Shown here piece after piece: positions 23,602 through 35,654 of a stretch of 37,180 nt of DNA (positions within the stretch are counted from its first letter, which is position 1; each line of letters opens with the position of its first letter). A model generated the notes under the pieces. That model ran no database searches, had not been told where the DNA came from, and saw nothing but the letters and a program-made list of their open reading frames with translations. Source of the stretch: Acidimicrobiia bacterium (GTDB lineage: Bacteria; Actinomycetota; Acidimicrobiia; Spongiisociales; UBA5794); the NCBI GenBank assembly GCA_030065575.1, contig JASJDZ010000021.1, positions 1-37,180 on the forward strand, given 5' to 3'. Made by a program: the position numbers and the translations under genes.

Positions 23602-24601
23602 TCATCTGCTGCAAGCTGATTTTGCGCCGGATGTGGATTTCTTCGCGGGCTCCCAACTCTGCGGTCAGGCCTTTGAATACCTTGCGTGAACCTGTGCCCG
23701 AGGCATTCTGGTACACGACTGCGTAGTCGACCATGACGGATTGGGCGGCATCGGATCGGGACCGGACCAGGAACTCGACGTGGACGCTCTCCCCTACCTT
23801 TCCCACGTTGGGCGACACCGCCATGGCGTCAACCGTCACGTCGGCACCCCGAGCAAAGCCGAGCATCTCCATTGCGGCAGCATGGCCCTGTTTCAAGAGG
23901 GTCCGCAGCGCGTGCTTGCGCAACGACGGCGGCGTCGATTCCCCCCAGCGGTCCAACACGGCTACGGCCAGGTCGGGGTGGTCTTTGCTGATGTCGTTGA
24001 GGTTGTTGGCCACGCTTCGCCGGACGACTTCGTCCGGATCGTTTCGCAGTACGTCGAGAACGGCGATGACCGGTGACGGATCCTGCTTGATCGCCGGTAT
24101 GCCCATCCCCCACGGCAATCGGGGCCGATATCCCTCTGTGGCGAGACGGCGCACTGCCGGATCATCGTTGGTGGCCCACTCGAGCATCTGGCCGGCCATC
24201 CGGTCGGGATAACGTCTTATGAACGGGCGCACGGCGAACTCCGAGGACGCAAGCCGGGTGAACTGCTCGAGTGCCGGCAGGGACAGATCGGGAGATTCGA
24301 CGCCGTACTCCTCAACAAAATCGTTGAAGCACCAGACCGGGATGCCGGTCACCGACAGATCCCCGACTGCGGCGCGAAGAACCTCGAGCTTGGCCGAGTA
24401 GTCGCCGTCCAGTCGATCGTGGATGCACACGGCGATATGACGGATTCGCTGCTTGAGCGCACGACCATCCCAAGAATCGTCGAAGACAGCCTCGGTGAAG
24501 GAGGCAACGTCGAACTCCCGAGCAACTCCTGCAATCGCCTCGCCGATACCCTCGACCGAAGCGGCGTCAACCAGATCCTTGAGCAGTGGTGGGTCTGCCA
24601 T
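23510..24601 (-). CDS. alkC: AlkC-like DNA alkylation repair glycosylase
   Basis: A 363-residue protein with HEAT-like repeats and a C-terminal Ig-like domain. Start is ATG 24601 (MADPPLLKDLVDAASVEG). Repeats include DDSWDGRALKQRIRHIA, FAVRPFIRRYPDRMAGQML, DDPAVRRLATEGYRPRLPWG and DPDEVVRRSVANNLNDISKDHP; these positively charged helices bind DNA in the AlkC/AlkD family, which excises cationic alkylated bases without base flipping. The final about 110 residues (VTVDAMAVSPNVGKVGESVHVEF to the end) read as an Ig-like beta sandwich, which is characteristic of AlkC rather than AlkD. It converges on the uracil-glycosylase-like gene with a 92-base overlap of coding ends. Confidence 0.88.
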   Translation of the reverse strand: MADPPLLKDLVDAASVEGIGEAIAGVAREFDVASFTEAVFDDSWDGRALKQRIRHIAVCIHDRLDGDYSAKLEVLRAAVGDLSVTGIPVWCFNDFVEEYGVESPDLSLPALEQFTRLASSEFAVRPFIRRYPDRMAGQMLEWATNDDPAVRRLATEGYRPRLPWGMGIPAIKQDPSPVIAVLDVLRNDPDEVVRRSVANNLNDISKDHPDLAVAVLDRWGESTPPSLRKHALRTLLKQGHAAAMEMLGFARGADVTVDAMAVSPNVGKVGESVHVEFLVRSRSDAAQSVMVDYAVVYQNASGTGSRKVFKGLTAELGAREEIHIRRKISLQQMTTRRILPGEHTVEAQVNGVVHESVVFDVVE

Positions 24602-24717
24602 TTCCGCGAGGGTACACACGACGAACTGTCGAAACGAGGCGAAGAACACACTCGACGTTGGCAGACAATCCATCGACAATGTGAGCACCGAACCCTCAAC
24701 GTCAAGGCTTGGTTGAA

Positions 24718-26166
24718 ATGAGAGTCGCAGTAGCAGGAGCAACCGGATACATCGGCGGACGTCTCGTACCCCAGCTTCTCGCTGCTGGTCATGAAGTCGT
24801 CTGCTTAGCGCGTACCCCATCCAAGCTCGCAGACCGTCCGTGGACGGACAACGTCGAGGTCGTCTCATGCGACGTGACTATTGCGGAGCAAGTCAACGCT
24901 GCCCTCGAAGGCTGCGATGCCGCCTACTACCTCGTTCACTCGATGGGAGATCCCGCCGACTTCGCCCAGGTAGACCGGCTTGCCGCCGAGAACTTCCGCT
25001 CGGCTGCGGCACGCAGCGGCCTACAGAGAATCATCTACCTCGGAGGGCTTGGCTCTGGAAGCGATCTTTCCAAGCATCTCTCCAGCAGGCAGGAAGTCGG
25101 CGATGTTCTCGCTGATGGCCCGACGCCGGTCACTGAGCTGCGGGCGGCTGTCGTTATCGGTTCCGGATCGGTTTCCTTCGAGATGCTGAGATACCTCACG
25201 GAAGTCCTCCCCGTGATGGTTACCCCTCGCTGGGTCGAGACGAAGTGCCAGCCAATTGCCATCCGGGACGTGCTCGCCGCGCTCGTTGCTTCTCTCGATG
25301 ACTCCCCCGGCAGCCACGTCCATGAGATCGGCGGACCCGATGTGGTCAGTTACAAAGAGATGATGCGTTGCTACGCGCGGGTAGCCGGTCTGCCCCGCCG
25401 CCTGATCCTGCCGGTACCGGTTCTCACTCCTCGCCTGTCGTCGCTCTGGATTGGGCTGGTGACCCCCCTCCCTGTTGGGGTAGCGCGCCCGCTGGTCGAC
25501 TCACTACGCAATGAAGTCACAGTGGCCGGTGATCCAATCCCGAAACGCTTCGGGATCGATCCGATACCGCTCGACGACGCCATCCGGCGAGCCCTGAGCA
25601 GCGATGTGACCCTCGACATCCCGAGCAGGTGGTCCGATGCCAGCACCAGCCCGGCTCAGGTATTCGCCTGGGATCCTGACTGGGCTGGAGGCACCTTGTT
25701 CATGGACCGCAAGGAAGTCCGATCGAAGGCGCCGGCGACGGACCTCTACTGGGCCTTCGCCCGAATCGGCGGCAGCGTCGGCTACTACACCCAGAACTGG
25801 GCCTGGCGAGTGCGTGGAGTCATCGACACCCTGGTGGGCGGGGTTGGATTGCGGCGCGGACGCCGCCACCCCGAGGAGGTCAGGCTGCACGACACAGTCG
25901 ACTTCTGGAGAGTCGCGGACGTTCAGCCCAACGAGCATCTCCAGTTGTCCGCCGAAATGAAGCTTCCCGGCGACGCCTGGCTCGAGTGGCGAATCGAAGA
26001 CGAAGGGTCGGAGCGGCAACTCGTTCAGACTGCCTACTTCCGGCCTCGCGGGCTGCTCGGGCGTTTGTACTGGTATTCGCTGCTCCCCGCCCACCGGCTG
26101 ATCTTCGGCCGGATGGTCGCCCGGATCGCACAAGCCGGCGAGCAGCGCCACGCCTCATCCGCGTAG
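24718..26166 (+). CDS. NAD(P)-binding SDR protein with DUF2867 C-terminus
   Basis: A 482-residue protein joining an atypical short-chain dehydrogenase domain to a DUF2867 domain. Start is ATG 24718, nine bases after AAGG. The Rossmann motif GATGYIGG lies at residues 7-14, followed by VVCLARTPSKL, AAYYLVHSMG and RIIYLGGLG; there is no classical Tyr-x3-Lys active site, as is usual in atypical NmrA-like members. The DUF2867 part starts near residue 310 with an aromatic-rich segment (DLYWAFARIGGSVGYYTQNWAWRVRG) and ends near LIFGRMVAR. The reaction is unknown; it may sense redox state or act on a membrane-associated substrate. Confidence 0.88.
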   Translation: MRVAVAGATGYIGGRLVPQLLAAGHEVVCLARTPSKLADRPWTDNVEVVSCDVTIAEQVNAALEGCDAAYYLVHSMGDPADFAQVDRLAAENFRSAAARSGLQRIIYLGGLGSGSDLSKHLSSRQEVGDVLADGPTPVTELRAAVVIGSGSVSFEMLRYLTEVLPVMVTPRWVETKCQPIAIRDVLAALVASLDDSPGSHVHEIGGPDVVSYKEMMRCYARVAGLPRRLILPVPVLTPRLSSLWIGLVTPLPVGVARPLVDSLRNEVTVAGDPIPKRFGIDPIPLDDAIRRALSSDVTLDIPSRWSDASTSPAQVFAWDPDWAGGTLFMDRKEVRSKAPATDLYWAFARIGGSVGYYTQNWAWRVRGVIDTLVGGVGLRRGRRHPEEVRLHDTVDFWRVADVQPNEHLQLSAEMKLPGDAWLEWRIEDEGSERQLVQTAYFRPRGLLGRLYWYSLLPAHRLIFGRMVARIAQAGEQRHASSA

Positions 26167-26248
26167 AGATGCAGTTGGGCTGATTGCCCCCTTGGAAACA
26201 CCCGTCTCGAGGTGCATGCTGTAGACGCGATCGCGGGCAGGAGGCACA

Positions 26249-27856
26249 TTGGCCGGGGAATCCACCACACGTTTTCGAGCGATCGTGAGACGTGCCCTTC
26301 CCTGGGCAATCGTGGCGATTGCTCTCGTCCTCGGCTACCTGCCGATGCTGGCTCCACCAACAGTCGACGCCGACGCCGCACCCGATCGTTTTTCGGCCGA
26401 GCGAGCCGCCGCCCATGTCGACGTCATAGCCGGCAAGCCCCACCCCCTGGGCTCGGCCGCCATTGTCGAGGTCAGGGAGTACATCGGGGACCAGTTGGAC
26501 AGCTTCGGGATTGCGTTCGAGACGCAGGCATTCCTTCGCCCGGACTCCTTTGTCCCGAACAGAACGGCTGAGATCGTCAACGTGATTGCCCGAATCCCCG
26601 GTACCGACAGCACCGGAGCGATTGCCCTCGTTGGACACCATGACACCGTGCCACAGACGCCGGGCGCCAACGACAACACGTCTGCGGTCGCGGCTTTGCT
26701 GGAGGTAGGACGCGCGCTCAAAGCCGGCCCCCAGCTGCGCAACGACGTGATCCTCCTGTTCACCGACGCTGAGGAGCCGGAAGTACGCTACGGCGCCACA
26801 ACCTTCGTCAACGAGCATCCGGCGTTTCCCGACATTGCGCTGGCAGTCAACCTGGAGGCCACCGGTCGCTCCGGCGCCTCTCTGCTTGCCGAGGTGAGCG
26901 GACCGGAGAACTGGATGGTCGGCGAGCTGGTCGAATCAGGAGCCGAGCCTGCGGCGTTCTCGTTCATCACCCAAACCTCGCGATGGGTCGGCGACTTCGG
27001 AACTGACTTCGACAAGTTCCGCAATGCGGGCGTGGCGGGCTTCCACTTCGCCTATCTCCACGGATCGAGCATCTATCACACCGATCGCGACAACGTCGAT
27101 GCGTTGAGCGTCGGCTCGCTGCAACACCACGGCAATCAGGCTCTTGCCATCGCCCGCCACTTCGGTGCGCTCGATCTCAGCCAGGCGCCTCCGGAGGGAG
27201 GAGCAGTGTTCTTCCGTGCGCTCGGACAACACGTCCAGTATCCCGCCGCGCTTTCGCTCCCGTTGCTGCTGCTTGCGTTGGTTGCAGTAGCTGTGGCCTT
27301 CATGCAGCGCCGGGTTGCGCCGCCAACCCGGCTGGGAGCCGGCCTTGGTTTTGGCGCCGCCGGCCTGGTTCTCGCCACCCTGGTGTGGGTAGCCGCTACC
27401 GGCCTCAGAACGACACTTGGGCTCCTCGAGGGCTACGTCTACTACGCAGCGCTCGTTGCCTTGATTGCACTTGGCATCACCCTCGCCAACCGCCGGTTCC
27501 GGCCGGCAGCATCACATGGCAGCGGGAGCCTGATCGTCCTGATCGTGCTGGCGCTGATCACCTCTCTGGCTGCCCAAGGCTTCAGCTACCTATTCGTGTT
27601 GCCGGCGCTGGCGATTGCGGTCGCTCTCTTTGTGCCGAGCCGGGAGGATTGGCAGAGGGTTCTGCGATTCGGGATCGTGGCCTCTGTCAGCATCGTCGTG
27701 ATCACACCCGCCGCCGATGTCTTCCTCCAGTTCGCTCACCCGCGACCGGGTAATCCTGACTCCGATCTGGCGCCTGCGGTCTTGATCCCGATTGGATTGG
27801 CGTTGGTAGCCATCGGAGTGCTGCGTCAGTTCTGGCCGGCCGCTCCCGCCGACTAG
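26249..27856 (+). CDS. Membrane-anchored M28 family metallopeptidase
   Basis: A 535-residue protein with an N-terminal membrane helix, an M28 zinc aminopeptidase domain and about seven C-terminal helices. Start is TTG 26249, four bases after AGGAGG. TM1 is PWAIVAIALVLGYLPML. Metal ligands follow the family order: His and Asp in GHHDTVPQTPGANDNTSA, Glu-Glu in FTDAEEPEVRYGA, the acidic ligand in NLEATGRSG, and His in SIYHTDRDNVD. From residue about 330 the chain is hydrophobic (LPLLLLALVAVAVAFM and on). This plan recalls ERMP1-like and vacuolar M28 peptidases. The peptidase domain should face outside. Its stop shares CTAG with the convergent neighbour. Confidence 0.92.
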   Translation: MAGESTTRFRAIVRRALPWAIVAIALVLGYLPMLAPPTVDADAAPDRFSAERAAAHVDVIAGKPHPLGSAAIVEVREYIGDQLDSFGIAFETQAFLRPDSFVPNRTAEIVNVIARIPGTDSTGAIALVGHHDTVPQTPGANDNTSAVAALLEVGRALKAGPQLRNDVILLFTDAEEPEVRYGATTFVNEHPAFPDIALAVNLEATGRSGASLLAEVSGPENWMVGELVESGAEPAAFSFITQTSRWVGDFGTDFDKFRNAGVAGFHFAYLHGSSIYHTDRDNVDALSVGSLQHHGNQALAIARHFGALDLSQAPPEGGAVFFRALGQHVQYPAALSLPLLLLALVAVAVAFMQRRVAPPTRLGAGLGFGAAGLVLATLVWVAATGLRTTLGLLEGYVYYAALVALIALGITLANRRFRPAASHGSGSLIVLIVLALITSLAAQGFSYLFVLPALAIAVALFVPSREDWQRVLRFGIVASVSIVVITPAADVFLQFAHPRPGNPDSDLAPAVLIPIGLALVAIGVLRQFWPAAPAD

Positions 27857-28257
27857 CGCGGCTCGAGAACAACGACTGGGATGGTGCGCTCCGTCTTGGT
27901 CTCGTACGCAGCAAACTGGTCAGCCTCCGCCGTGATCTTCTCCCATAGCTCGTCACGAGCCGGACCGGCGTCACGGGCGGTGACTGGGATCTCTTTGCCC
28001 TCGACCAGCACCGTTGTGTCGGGATTGGCGAGGAGGTTGTGGTACCACCCCGGGTGGTTCGGAGCACCGCCGGCTGAGGCGACAATCAGGTAGTTGTCGC
28101 CGTCGGCGAAGTACATCAGCGGGGTATCCCGCACCTTGCCGCTCTTGGCTCCCTTGTGGGTGAGCACGAGGGTCTTGCCGGCCAGCAACCTTCCCCGACT
28201 CAGCTTGATGATCTTGGCGTGGGCTCCGGTGAAGAACCTGAACAGAAACTTGCCCAA
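27853..28257 (-). CDS. Deazaflavin (F420)-dependent nitroreductase family protein
   Basis: A 134-residue split-barrel protein of the Ddn/FDOR-A type, expected to bind F420 and reduce organic substrates such as quinones. Start is ATG 28257 (MGKFLFRFFTGAHAKIIKLSRGRLLAGKTLVLTHKGAKSGKVRDTPL). The family hallmarks are the GxKSGxxRxTPL strand, the ASAGGAPNHPGWYHNLLANP loop, and the final strand TIPVVVLEPR. F420 use is typical of actinobacteria. It stands alone on the minus strand, upstream of gltD's end. Confidence 0.93.
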   Translation of the reverse strand: MGKFLFRFFTGAHAKIIKLSRGRLLAGKTLVLTHKGAKSGKVRDTPLMYFADGDNYLIVASAGGAPNHPGWYHNLLANPDTTVLVEGKEIPVTARDAGPARDELWEKITAEADQFAAYETKTERTIPVVVLEPR

Positions 28258-28324
28258 CTAGGCCTCCTTGCTCGTGGGCCTATTCAAGCTGAGCGCCGGC
28301 TATGCCGTGACATAGCTAGGAAGG

Positions 28325-29763
28325 TCAACGCGGAAGATCGCTATGGCCCATGAGGAACTGGTCTACTGCTCGGGCGCACTGGCGACCCTCCTTGATCGCC
28401 CAGACAACAAGCGACTGGCCCCGCCTCATATCGCCGGCCGCAAAGACGCCGGGAACTGTGGTTGCATAGTCATCGGTGTCGGCCGCAACGTTGCCCCTGG
28501 CATCGGTGGCCACGGCCAGTTCCTCGACAAGGCCGTCGTGCACTGGGCTGACGAAACCCATCGCCAGGAGCACGAGATCGGCCTTCAAGTCGAAATGGCT
28601 GCCGGCAACCTCGGTCATCTCCCATCGCCCATTGACCTGAGCCCACTCCACTTCAACTCCGCGCAAACCAGAGACCCTGCCGTTGGCGCCGGTGAACTCG
28701 GTGGTCGAAACCGACCACAACCGCTCGCAACCCTCATCGTGGGACGTCGAAGTTCGCAGCCTGTTCGGCCAATTGGGCCAGGTGAGCATCTTGTCGGCTT
28801 GCTCGGGTGGCCGGGGCAGCAACTCGAGCTGAGTCACGGAAGCAGCGCCCTGCCGGTTGGCCGTACCGACGCAGTCGGCGCCGGTGTCTCCACCGCCGAT
28901 CACAACAACGTGCTTGCCTGCGGCGAGGATATCGGGCTCGGTACCCGTTGATTCACCGCCAACCCGCCGGTTCTGCTGGGCGAGATAGGGCATGGCGAAG
29001 TGAACCCCATCGAGGTCGCGGCCCGAAACGGTCAAGTCTCGCGGTTGCTCACACCCGGCCGCCAGCACCACGGCGTCATAGCCGGCGACAAGTTCCTCGA
29101 CCGGGATGTTGGCCCCGACGTGACTGTTGACCCGGAACTCAACACCCTCGGCCTGCATCTGGGAGAGTCGCCGATCGATGGCATCCTTGGCCAGTTTGAA
29201 GTCGGGGATGCCGTACCGAAGCAGGCCGCCGATCTTGGCGTTCTTCTCAAACACCTTCACGTGGTGACCGGCACGAGCCAGTTGTTGCGCCGCAGCCAAC
29301 CCGGCAGGCCCGGAACCGACAACCGCTACCCGCTTGTCTGTTCGTCGGGTAGGGATCTGCGGCTCGATCCAGCGGTTCTGCCATGCCTTCTCGATGATCG
29401 AATACTCGATCGTCTTGATGGTCACCGGGGCATCGTGCAAGTTGAGGGTGCAGGCTTCCTCACACGGAGCGGGGCAAACCCGTCCGGTGAACTCGGGGAA
29501 GTTGTTCGTCGAGTGCAACACCTCGATGGCTTCGCGCCAGTTGTCTCGGTAAACCAGATCGTTGAAGTCCGGGATGATGTTGTCGACCGGGCAGCCGGAG
29601 TGACAGTAGGGAATGCCGCAATCGATGCATCGGGCCCCCTGCTTGGCAACCGATTCGTCGGTGAGCGGGATGGAGAACTCGCGGTAGTTCTGCTTCCTCT
29701 CGGCAACCGGCAGGTAGCCGCGATCCTTGCGCTCGATACTCTGGAAACCGGTTGGGGATCCCA

Positions 29764-29767
<4 letters not shown>
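28325..29767 (-). CDS. gltD: Glutamate synthase small (beta) subunit
   Basis: A 480-residue NADPH-dependent flavoprotein that passes electrons from NADPH through FAD and iron-sulfur centres to GltB. Start is ATG 29767, overlapping the gltB stop (ATGA); an alternative ATG is at 29764. N-terminal Cys clusters [14 protein letters not shown] and CPAPCEEAC bind 4Fe-4S. The FAD motif [14 protein letters not shown] is near residue 150. The NADPH motif [15 protein letters not shown] is near residue 290, and [21 protein letters not shown] closes the FAD site. Length is normal. It is second in the gltBD operon. Confidence 0.97.
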
Positions 29768-34344
<4,577 letters not shown>

Positions 34345-34570
34345 TCCTGTTCCCTTACCTCTCCCGCACCGCTGCGAATGGCAGCGGGCAGCCCGTTGAA
34401 GCCAGGACCATAGACGTTCTCCAGCGGAAGTTGGCCGCGATTTGCGAATATGCGTATATACAGGCCCAGCTGCCGCAGAATCGGGGGCAATCACGCCGCG
34501 GCTCGCCCCGACCTGCCGCTCGCCCAATGGGTAGGATTGAGTAGACGGACGAAAGACAGGAGTAGCTGCC
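34345..34570. promoter_or_regulatory. Divergent promoter region, gltB / cytidylate-kinase-like gene
   Basis: This 226-base gap contains an AT-rich island at about 34440-34462 (TTTGCGAATATGCGTATATA) in otherwise GC-rich sequence, which reads as a likely -10 region for gltB. GTAGGATTGAGTA near 34531 may serve the other gene. No dyad strong enough to name an operator. Confidence 0.35.
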
Positions 34571-35278
34571 ATGAGTCCCGCCAATCCAATCGAGAGATTC
34601 CTCCACGGTCATATGTATGACAAGCGGGACGCTTCTTTTGCGACCCGGCTGCGGCCGTTCGTGACGATCTCTCGTCAGGCCGGTGCGGGCGGGCTCACTC
34701 TGGCCAAGACGCTGTTGGACCGGTTCGAGCACGAGGACGACAAGGAGCTCTTCGGCGAGTGGGACATGTTCGATCAGAAACTCGTTGCGATGGTCGCCGA
34801 GGATCCTGATCTGCGAGTTTCCGTCGAGGCTCTCCTGAGTGAGCAGTACCACAAGGCAGCTGAGGACTTCTTTCGACAGATGTTCACATCGACCACGCCG
34901 CAGGACATAGTCACCGACCGGATGTTCCGACTGGTTAGGACAATCGCCGAGGTCGGCAAGGCCGTCATCGTCGGTCGGGCCGGTTCCGAAGTGACCCGGG
35001 GGTTGGGCCCCTCAGTTTCGGTGCGTCTCGTTGCTCCCGAGCAGGCTCGGATCGCCCACATGATGGAGATGTACGGACATACCGAGAAGCAGGCTACCGA
35101 GGCGATCTCGCGGCTCGATTCGGGTCGAGCCCGGATGATGAAACGTCACTTCCGCGTGAACATCGACGATCCGCTGCACTACGACGCCGTCTGCAACACC
35201 GGCCGGGTTTCCTACGAGGAGATCGCCGATTCGATCGTTATCGTGCTCAAGGCGCGAGCCGCGGCGGCACGAGCCTAA
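34571..35278 (+). CDS. Cytidylate kinase-like family protein
   Basis: A 235-residue P-loop protein of the cytidylate-kinase-like family (PF13189). Start is ATG 34571, eight bases after AGGAG. The nucleotide-binding loop appears as VTISRQAGAGGLTLAKTL, lacking the usual GK[ST] lysine but matching the ISRQxGxGG form of this family. Later features are VIVGRAGSEVTRG, VRLVAPEQARIAHMMEMYG, and an acidic/basic lid-like section (SRLDSGRARMMKRHFRVNIDDPLHYD). Nucleotide kinase activity is not certain; family members are often unassigned. The hairpin array begins 80 bases after its stop. Confidence 0.88.
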   Translation: MSPANPIERFLHGHMYDKRDASFATRLRPFVTISRQAGAGGLTLAKTLLDRFEHEDDKELFGEWDMFDQKLVAMVAEDPDLRVSVEALLSEQYHKAAEDFFRQMFTSTTPQDIVTDRMFRLVRTIAEVGKAVIVGRAGSEVTRGLGPSVSVRLVAPEQARIAHMMEMYGHTEKQATEAISRLDSGRARMMKRHFRVNIDDPLHYDAVCNTGRVSYEEIADSIVIVLKARAAAARA

Positions 35279-35357
35279 GTATCGAACACTCGCTCTGGAG
35301 AAACTGATTTCGATCCGGCAGGTCTAGCTCACTAGCCTTGCCCGTAGTTCAGCGGGT

Positions 35358-35396
35358 GGAGACCACGAACGGGTCCGGTTCTTCCGGGCCCGTTCG
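35358..35396 (+). repeat. Structured repeat, module 1 (motif GGAGACCA plus hairpin C)
   Basis: GGAGACCA at 35358-35365 is followed by a 13-pair hairpin at 35366-35396. The arm CGAACGGG pairs with CCCGTTCG, then a T-G wobble, then CCGG/CCGG, with loop TTCTT. The small hairpins A and B seen in the other modules are absent here. Confidence 0.85.
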
Positions 35397-35408
35397 CTTG
35401 CACGGGCA

Positions 35409-35490
35409 GAGTTTCCGCAGGAAACTCCAAGCTGCCGGAACGGCAGCCGGAGACCAATGCGAGTGGGTCCGGTTCTTCCGGGCCCACTCG
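35409..35490 (+). repeat. Structured repeat, module 2 (hairpins A, B, GGAGACCA, C)
   Basis: Hairpin A: GAGTTTCC-GCA-GGAAACTC (35409-35427). Hairpin B: GCTGCCG-GAA-CGGCAGC (35431-35447). Motif GGAGACCA at 35449-35456. Hairpin C at 35460-35490 has arms CGAGTGGG/CCCACTCG and the same core and TTCTT loop as module 1. Relative to module 1, two base pairs of C are exchanged on both sides. Confidence 0.88.
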
Positions 35491-35506
35491 TTCTTTCCAA
35501 GGGTCG

Positions 35507-35585
35507 GAGTTCCCACAGGGAACTCGAAGCTACCGCTTCGGTAGCCGGAGACCACGAACGGGTCCGGTTCTTCCGGGCCCGTTCG
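35507..35585 (+). repeat. Structured repeat, module 3 (hairpins A, B, GGAGACCA, C)
   Basis: Hairpin A: GAGTTCCC-ACA-GGGAACTC (35507-35525). Hairpin B: GCTACCG-CTT-CGGTAGC (35529-35545). Motif GGAGACCA at 35547-35554. Hairpin C at 35555-35585 is identical to that of module 1. Compared with module 2, hairpins A and B each show one paired substitution (T-A to C-G; G-C to A-T) and changed loops. Confidence 0.88.
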
Positions 35586-35640
35586 CTTGTGTGTATCAAG
35601 TCGTGATGCGCAAGTGCCGATGCGAGATAGATTTCCGGAC

Positions 35641-35651
35641 GGAGGTCTCCG
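35641..35651 (+). promoter_or_regulatory. Ribosome-binding site of the protease gene, complementary to the repeat motif
   Basis: GGAGGT at 35641-35646 lies eight bases before ATG 35655 and is a near-ideal Shine-Dalgarno site. Overlapping it, GGTCTCCG at 35644-35651 is the exact complement of CGGAGACC, present in modules 2 and 3 (module 1 has TGGAGACC). Pairing with any copy would mask the site. Confidence 0.6.
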
Positions 35652-35654
35652 CAG

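Larger units (their letters stand above)
35279..35654 (+). other. 376-base noncoding region between cytidylate-kinase-like and protease genes
   Basis: The first 60 bases are unremarkable. From 35339 the sequence is densely folded: TGCCCGT at 35339-35345 is complementary to ACGGGCA at 35402-35408, enclosing module 1. Modules 2 and 3 follow. The last 70 bases lead into the protease ribosome site. Small frames through it are only read-through of the repeats. Confidence 0.7.

Noticed and set aside
34345..34584. N-terminal extension of GltB to 34584
   Set aside because: It would bury the nucleophile Cys behind a 97-residue propeptide and cover the divergent promoter; the start at 34344 gives the usual short propeptide.
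35339..35408. Possible tRNA gene: TGCCCGT/ACGGGCA could be an acceptor stem and TAGTTCAGCGGGTGGAG resembles a D-arm
   Set aside because: No anticodon arm and no proper T-arm can be drawn; the interior is the strong hairpin C of module 1, and related modules 2 and 3 lack the tRNA-like start.
35358..35585. CRISPR array
   Set aside because: Only three units, each internally folded and themselves varying with compensation; no unique spacers of constant length and no cas genes.
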